From assembly GCF_009760405.1 (NCBI RefSeq), contig NZ_WRPP01000010.1, positions 1 to 64,000 of the forward strand: a stretch of DNA of 64,000 bases. Direction: 5' to 3'. The notes beneath the pieces are model-generated. The model was not told the origin of the DNA and did no database searches. It saw only the letters and a list, made by a program, of their open reading frames with translations. The position numbers were made by a program, and so were the translations under genes. Below are positions 59,574-64,000 of the stretch, in pieces. The DNA comes from Nocardia terrae (GTDB taxonomy: Bacteria; Actinomycetota; Actinomycetes; Mycobacteriales; Mycobacteriaceae). Every line of letters begins with the position of its first letter. The first letter of the stretch is position 1.

Positions 59574-59936
59574 TCAGTTCGGGATGTAGTGCAGCAAAGT
59601 GAACTCGGCTGCCGCTCCCGTCACGTCCAAGACCCGGTCGACGCAGCGTGAGCCGACGACCATCAGATCGCACTGGCGGACTTCGGCGAGCCGCTGGACC
59701 TCGAGTAGCACCTGCAGCGCATTGAGGCTGAAGAATGTGACCGCGTGCAGGTCGACGACCAAGGCTCCGCCGATGGGCAGCGAGTCCGACAGCTGTGCGC
59801 GGAAGCTGTCGCAGTTGCAGATGTCGAGTTCGCCGGTGAAGGCGCAGCGAGGGGGTTGGTTGCTGGATATCGCGGCGGCCGAGAGCTGGTCGCGCGCAGA
59901 TCGCGAAGTGATCATGATGGGAACCAGGGCTTTCAT
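59574..59936 (-). CDS. STAS-domain protein (anti-anti-sigma factor-like)
   Basis: The 120-aa protein has a STAS plan after a 30-residue lead: FTGELDICNCDSFRAQLSD, ALVVDLHAVTFFSLNALQVL, CDLMVVGSRCVDRVLDVTG. SpoIIAA/RsbV proteins bind the anti-sigma kinase and are switched by phosphorylation of a Ser near the DSS/DxSGL site; here that site reads FFSLNAL, so regulation may differ. Its place beside genes with SigF-type promoters suggests a role in partner switching. Confidence 0.75.
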   Translation of the reverse strand: MKALVPIMITSRSARDQLSAAAISSNQPPRCAFTGELDICNCDSFRAQLSDSLPIGGALVVDLHAVTFFSLNALQVLLEVQRLAEVRQCDLMVVGSRCVDRVLDVTGAAAEFTLLHYIPN

Positions 59937-60469
59937 GGGCGCTGACGGAGCAGCTTCGACCGCATGACCACGATGCCACCGCGGAGTCCGCCACCGGACT
60001 CAGGCTGGAGAGCTCAACCCTTGCCATTCGACTTCCCACTACGCCAGCAAACCAAACGACATACCAGCGATGAAGATCATTACTTGTTCTGCCTGCTGGT
60101 GACAGATCGTTCAGATTGGGGCCAGGCCGCACGGTCTGACGAACGCGCTGTCATGCCGCGTTGAGCGCTGACCGATTCGGCCCTGCCATCAAGTGTCTAG
60201 GTAGCCGAGTTGCGTCTCGAACAGGTCAGTGCGGTGTATGGAAGATCAACGGGCCGAGCGGTTCTCGGCCGTCGAGAGTGTGCGTGTATGCCGAGAGGCG
60301 CGCATCGCGGGGGTGCGAGGGACGGGTCCGTCGACGGGCTGCTCGCTGGTGAGGATGATCGCGGTGGCATCGGCGCGATAGGTCCGACACACGGAGGTGG
60401 CGAGGCTGCGATGCGCGGCTCGGCGAGTCGGTCATGCTGGATGTCCGACCACCTAGGAAGAAGGTAGCC
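59937..60469. other. 533-bp gap, no gene seen
   Basis: Open frames on both strands are short and Arg/Pro/Ser-rich. A weak SigF-like site (minus strand GTTT, 16 bases, GGGAA; 60057-60033) could serve the STAS gene. Nothing else stands out. Confidence 0.35.
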
Positions 60470-61402
60470 GTGCGTGTTGCCGTGGCCCAGGAGTTGACCG
60501 GGATCGAGAGTGTCACTGTCGAGGAGTCGCCGCCACCGCCTGACCCCGGTCCCGGCCAGGTGCTGATCCGCGTCCACTGCGCGGGCGTGGGTCCGTGGGA
60601 TGTGGGAATGCTGGGTGGAGGGTTTCCCGGGACCACGGTGCCGTTCGTTCCGGGCCAAGAGGTCTCCGGTGTAGTGGAAGCGGTCGGTGTGGGCGCCGAA
60701 GTCCTACCGGGACAGCGGGTTTACGCGACGACGTTCCCGACCGGCGGCGGGCTCGCCGAGTTCGTGCTCGCGGATTCCGGCCGGGTGGCCGCGATGCCTG
60801 CCGACACGGACTTCGCGGCAGCGGCGGGGCTGGTGATCGCAGCGGGAACCGCGCACGAAGGGCTCATCGACCGAGGGCGGTTGCGGGCTGGGGAAACCGT
60901 CCTCATTACCGCCGCCTCGGGCGGAGTCGGCAGTTGCGCGGTGCAGATCGCGGTAGCCGTGGGCGCCCGTGTCCTGGGTGTGGCCAGCCTCGGCAACCAC
61001 GGGTATCTGCGGAGCCTGGGTGCCGCGGCGGTGTTCGATTATCACGATCCCGACTGGGCCGGACAGGTCCACCGCGCTGTGCCCGGAGGCGTCGACCTGT
61101 TGTTCGACGGCGCCGGGGGACAGACCCGCGACAGCGCCCTCACCACGATCCGAGACAACGGCCGCGCGGTGTCGATCATCGCCCAGGATCCGATGGGTGA
61201 GTTGGAACGCGGGATCACCGGGGACACTTTCGCCGCACGTGTCGACCGGCAGCGCCTCGACGCGCTGACCGCCTTGGTCGAGGCCGGCCAGCTACATCCG
61301 AGGGTCGAGGCCGTGTTCCCGCTCGAGCAAGCCCCTGAAGCGCTCGCGCGCGTCGCCGGTGGACACACCCGCGGCAAGCTCGCGGTGCAGATCGTGCCGT
61401 AG
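60470..61402 (+). CDS. Zinc-independent MDR oxidoreductase (quinone reductase-like)
   Basis: The 310-aa protein has the MDR plan: GVGPWDVGMLGGGFPG, FVPGQEVSGVVEAVG, and the cofactor loop LITAASGGVGSCAVQIAVAVGARV near residue 145. The zinc-binding Cys/His residues of alcohol dehydrogenases are absent, so it is a quinone oxidoreductase or enone reductase. The GTG at 60470 has AGAAGG upstream. Confidence 0.9.
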   Translation: MRVAVAQELTGIESVTVEESPPPPDPGPGQVLIRVHCAGVGPWDVGMLGGGFPGTTVPFVPGQEVSGVVEAVGVGAEVLPGQRVYATTFPTGGGLAEFVLADSGRVAAMPADTDFAAAAGLVIAAGTAHEGLIDRGRLRAGETVLITAASGGVGSCAVQIAVAVGARVLGVASLGNHGYLRSLGAAAVFDYHDPDWAGQVHRAVPGGVDLLFDGAGGQTRDSALTTIRDNGRAVSIIAQDPMGELERGITGDTFAARVDRQRLDALTALVEAGQLHPRVEAVFPLEQAPEALARVAGGHTRGKLAVQIVP

Positions 61403-61974
61403 CGGCGGTCGGTAGCGTCTGCTCACCGGCACGCGAGCAGCCCGGTTCGGCGCCGGAGTCTGGCAACTCCCAACGCACAGAACGCCTTTCTATGCCGCGG
61501 AGACGGCAGATTCCACATCGAGCGATACCTCCGACCGGACCAAGTGCAGGAGAACAGCTTTCACAGGCGCTGCCTGATCCGCGGCTGTTCCGCTGGATCA
61601 TGGGTGCGTATCCGCAATTCCTCTGTCGACTTCCTCGCCGCCGCCACCGAACCTGACACGCCAGTTGGCTGGTGGGTCCGTATTCAGGCGGAAGAGTGCT
61701 GAAGCGGGACTCGGCGGTGGATTGGGTGACGTGGGGCAATCTGCGCGACATCGTTGGGTCCGATGGTGCAGGGAGGGCGGGTGGCAAGTGGCGTGCCGGT
61801 GCGCAATTGGGACATGCGGTGGGCGTGGGCTCGGCGGGAGCCGATTCGGCGCGCCATACGGCCGGAATTGATGGCACAGGTGAGTCATTCAGAATGAAAC
61901 GTCGGTGAGTCAACGGTAGGGTGAACGGCCGTGACCCGATTGTTATCGGGTTCGGTTCGAGCTATTGGAGATTC
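61403..61974. other. 572-bp gap, no gene called
   Basis: Open frames exist but none has a ribosome site plus recognisable sequence. A 7-bp hairpin at its right end is listed separately. Confidence 0.4.
61934..61951. promoter_or_regulatory. Perfect 7-bp inverted repeat before the secreted-protein gene
   Basis: ACCCGAT-TGTT-ATCGGGT lies 23 bp upstream of the start codon. It could be an operator or a hairpin in the 5' leader. Confidence 0.5.
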
Positions 61975-62550
61975 ATGAAGTACACAAAGTTCGTGGCTAC
62001 CGCATTCGTTGCCGCTGCCGCGACCGGGATCGCTGCGGGGACCGGTTATGCCGTGCCCGTCGATCAGGCTCCGGCGGTGCAGCAGGCTTCGTCGACGCTG
62101 CAGGGGACGCAGCAGGGTGTTGATTACAGTGTGGCGCTGACCGATGCGAACGACATCGTCACCAAGGTGAGCGGTGGGCAGTTCAGCCTGGATGCGGCGA
62201 ACCAGACCGTGTTCCTGAAGAATCAGGCCGGCGCCGAGGTGCTGCGGGTGCCGTTGAGCGGGGTGCTGGCGGGTAAGCAGTACGCGCTCACCTCGGATAT
62301 CGACGCCACCGGGACGCAGTTGACGCTGACCCCGACCTCGGCTCCGGTGTCGGGCGCCAAGGACATCGACTCGCAGGCCGATTTCTTCGGGCAGCTGCAG
62401 CATGCGGCGCTGGGCGGGATCATCGGCGGCATTCTGGGTGCGTTCCTGTTCGGGATCGGCGCGATTCCGGGGGCGATCATCGGTCTGCTCATCGCGGGCG
62501 GGCAGCCGCTGATCGATTCGGGCTCGGCCTACTTCAGCGGGCAGCCCTGA
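61975..62550 (+). CDS. Secreted or membrane-anchored protein, function unknown
   Basis: The 191-aa product has a signal peptide (MKYTKFVATAFVAAAATGIA, cleavage near GYAVP), a beta-rich region of about 90 residues (SVALTDANDIVTKVSGGQFS, TVFLKNQAGAEVLRVPLSG) and a C-terminal Gly/Ile-rich hydrophobic segment (GGIIGGILGAFLFGIGAIPG). This plan recurs in uncharacterised nocardial envelope proteins. The ATG follows TTGGAG. Its stop overlaps the apparent cobK start. Confidence 0.8.
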   Translation: MKYTKFVATAFVAAAATGIAAGTGYAVPVDQAPAVQQASSTLQGTQQGVDYSVALTDANDIVTKVSGGQFSLDAANQTVFLKNQAGAEVLRVPLSGVLAGKQYALTSDIDATGTQLTLTPTSAPVSGAKDIDSQADFFGQLQHAALGGIIGGILGAFLFGIGAIPGAIIGLLIAGGQPLIDSGSAYFSGQP

Positions 62551-63296
62551 AAACGCTGATTCTCGGTGGCACCCGGGAGGCTCGGGAACTGGCCGACATC
62601 GCTTCCGGTGAGCGGGGATTCGAGATCGTGTCCTCGCTCGCCGGGCGCGTGCGCGAACCTGTGCTGCCGGTCGGCGAGGTGCGCGTCGGGGGATTCGGGG
62701 GAGTCGAGGGGCTGCGGGAGTGGCTGGCGGGCAATGGGATCGAGGCCGTGGTGGATGCGACGCATCCATTTGCCGGGGGCATCACGGCCAACGCCGCCGC
62801 TGCGGCGGCGAGTCTCGGATTGCCGATAGTGCACCTGCGGCGCCCGGGCTGGGCCGAGCGGGAGGCGGATCGCTGGATCCATGTTCCCGACCTGGCGTTG
62901 GCGGCGGAAGCCGCTGCGGCGCTGGGGAAGCGGGTCTTCCTGACCATCGGGCGCCAGGGTGTGGGCGCGTTCGCGCACTCGGATGCGTGGTTCCTGATCC
63001 GTGCCATCGACCCGCCCGAGGGTGATGTCCCCGAGAATCACGAATTGCTGCTCGCCCGTGGGCCTTTCAGTGTCGAGGATGAGATCGCATTGCTGACCGA
63101 GCGGGACATCGACGTCCTGGTGACCAAGGACAGCGGGGGAGCGCTCACCGAGGCCAAGCTGACCGCCGCGCGTGCGCTCGGCCTCGCGGTCGTGATGATC
63201 GACCGGCCACCGCTGCCCGAAGGCGCGCGGCAGGTGGAAACCGTTGCGGCGGCGTGGGATTGGCTGCGCGCTCGGCGCGAAACCGCCGAGCGCTAG
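62547..63296 (+). CDS. cobK: Precorrin-6A reductase
   Basis: CobK reduces precorrin-6A to dihydro-precorrin-6A (precorrin-6B) with NADPH in cobalamin synthesis. The 249-aa reading has KTLILGGTREARELADI (Rossmann start), VVDATHPFAGGITANAA, HLRRPGW and VLVTKDSGGALTEAKL. The Rossmann GGT motif is lost if the GTG at 62628 is used. The only in-frame codon at the expected place is CTG 62547, which overlaps the upstream stop as CTGA, so I infer a CTG start. Confidence 0.88.
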   Translation: MKTLILGGTREARELADIASGERGFEIVSSLAGRVREPVLPVGEVRVGGFGGVEGLREWLAGNGIEAVVDATHPFAGGITANAAAAAASLGLPIVHLRRPGWAEREADRWIHVPDLALAAEAAAALGKRVFLTIGRQGVGAFAHSDAWFLIRAIDPPEGDVPENHELLLARGPFSVEDEIALLTERDIDVLVTKDSGGALTEAKLTAARALGLAVVMIDRPPLPEGARQVETVAAAWDWLRARRETAER

Positions 63297-63311
63297 CCCA
63301 TTGCCGCCGGG

Positions 63312-63857
63312 TCAGGACAGGCGGCTGGTGCGGTCCAATAGCTCGGGCAGGCGGTCGAACCACTCCAGGACGGCCCGCTCGTAGCGGATTCCGAAATCGA
63401 GGGTGGCACGCTCGAACGGCGACATGCGCTGCTCGTCCTGGCCGGACAGGTAGCCCGACAACCGTTGTTCGTGGACGGCGCGGTTGGCGGCGACGATGCG
63501 CTCGAGCCGTCCGGAGTCCACGAATTCACCGAAGGACAGGGTCAGCAGCAGCGGCACCCGGATCGTTTCGGCGCCCGGGTCGCGGGCGATCCACTCCGCG
63601 AACGCCTCTCGGCCGTCCTCGGTGATGCGGTACGGCGTGCGATCGCGCGCGCCGGATTCACCCTTCTCCACGAGTCCGAGCTGATGCATGGTGGCCAGCT
63701 CCCGATAGACCTGGCTCTGGGTGATGGTCCAGAAGTCGCCGATGCGCTCCTGGGCCATCGCCACCAGATCCCACCCGGACATTTCGCCCTGGTGCAGGAA
63801 GCCGAGTAGGGACGCTGCCGTCGAGTTGAGCGGGCGTCGAGCTTTGTCTTCGGTCAC
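63312..63857 (-). CDS. PadR-family transcriptional regulator
   Basis: The 181-aa protein has an N-terminal PadR winged helix (LLGFLHQGEMSGWDLVAMAQ, TQSQVYRELATMHQLGLVEK, PYRITEDGREAFAEW) and a helical C-terminal dimerisation part (Vir-type). The GTG at 63857 has AGGAG at proper distance; another GTG lies at 63863. Its target is unknown; it follows a cobJ-type gene but need not regulate it. Confidence 0.9.
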   Translation of the reverse strand: MTEDKARRPLNSTAASLLGFLHQGEMSGWDLVAMAQERIGDFWTITQSQVYRELATMHQLGLVEKGESGARDRTPYRITEDGREAFAEWIARDPGAETIRVPLLLTLSFGEFVDSGRLERIVAANRAVHEQRLSGYLSGQDEQRMSPFERATLDFGIRYERAVLEWFDRLPELLDRTSRLS

Positions 63858-63892
63858 CGGCACTCCTTCCAGCCACGTTCTACTGTGGAATA

Positions 63893-64000
63893 TTAGTCTC
63901 CGTAGCGACGCGAGGTGAACACCCTGGGTCCACCGGCCGCGTCGAACACCGTGGTGGTGGACGCGCCCACGATCAGCAGGGTCCGCATGTCCACCTCGGC
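63893..64000 (-). CDS. CobJ-type precorrin methyltransferase, 3' end only
   Basis: The last 35 codons are visible on the minus strand (MRTLLIVGASTTTVFDAAGG, RVFTSRRYGD, stop TAA at 63895-63893). This is the C-terminus of precorrin-3B C17-methyltransferase, often fused to CobI in mycobacteria. The rest lies beyond the right edge. Confidence 0.8.
   Translation of the reverse strand, partial: AEVDMRTLLIVGASTTTVFDAAGGPRVFTSRRYGD

Noticed and set aside
59293..59589. 98-residue plus-strand frame between the DUF6131-like and STAS genes
   Set aside because: It has no ribosome site, atypical codon use and no domain.
1..64000. tRNA, rRNA, insertion sequence or prophage genes
   Set aside because: No T-loop/anticodon arrangement, rRNA stretch, transposase or phage structural motif was seen on either strand.

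Overview
The window is high-GC DNA from an actinobacterium of the Mycobacteriales, most likely Nocardia or a close relative. The paf-tat-helY-5'-3' exonuclease-pepE gene order, the cobL-SDR-F420/PPOX order and several F420-type enzyme families match the mycobacterial/nocardial core genome. No rRNA, tRNA, CRISPR array, insertion sequence or phage gene was seen.

Layout. 0-13 kb: the 5' part of an EtfD-like membrane Fe-S reductase, then pafA, pafB, pafC (pupylation and its WYL regulators), a PanE-like reductase, tatA and tatC (Tat export), the helY helicase, a DUF4333 membrane protein, a small secreted protein and a 5'-3' exonuclease. 13-19 kb: a PepE-type M24 peptidase, a 34-bp tandem repeat array, a serine hydrolase, an Rv2074-like protein, an SDR, cobL and a PPOX-fold protein. 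19-27 kb: a two-component system, a MurJ-like flippase, a Ddn-like protein, an alpha/beta hydrolase, a second-type adenylate kinase, and a MarR regulator divergent from a pair of SMR exporters. 27-36.6 kb: an OpuC-type osmolyte ABC operon, a MarR/MFS pair, and a MarR/VOC/membrane protein/NmrA/Nudix group.

36.6-43 kb is a complete Entner-Doudoroff operon (zwf-edd-glk-eda, each junction overlapping) read divergently from a ROK-family regulator, with a promoter and an overlapping inverted repeat between them. 43-48 kb holds a translationally coupled redox operon: an AurF-like diiron oxygenase, an FprB-type ferredoxin/ferredoxin reductase, and a Baeyer-Villiger-type flavin monooxygenase, closed by a strong hairpin.

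48-60 kb looks like a general-stress island. It encodes an FMN reductase-like protein, an SRPBCC protein, an LLM oxidoreductase, topoisomerase IB, a CsbD-like protein, a molybdopterin oxidoreductase that lacks the usual Fe-S cysteines, a KGG/hemerythrin protein, a CinA-type amidase, an Orn/Lys/Arg decarboxylase, Dps, several small proteins and a STAS protein. Nine sites of the form G(T/A/G)(T/G)T-N15-GGG(T/A)(A/T), typical of SigF/SigB-type promoters, lie 35-106 bp upstream of these genes, and three pairs are divergent. I read this as one alternative-sigma regulon; it is the most coherent finding in the window.

60-64 kb: a zinc-independent quinone oxidoreductase-like MDR protein, a secreted or membrane-anchored protein of unknown function, cobK with an apparent CTG start, a PadR regulator and the 3' end of a cobJ-type gene.

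Coordinates and motifs were read by eye. Domain assignments come from recognised motifs and remembered homologues, not from searches.
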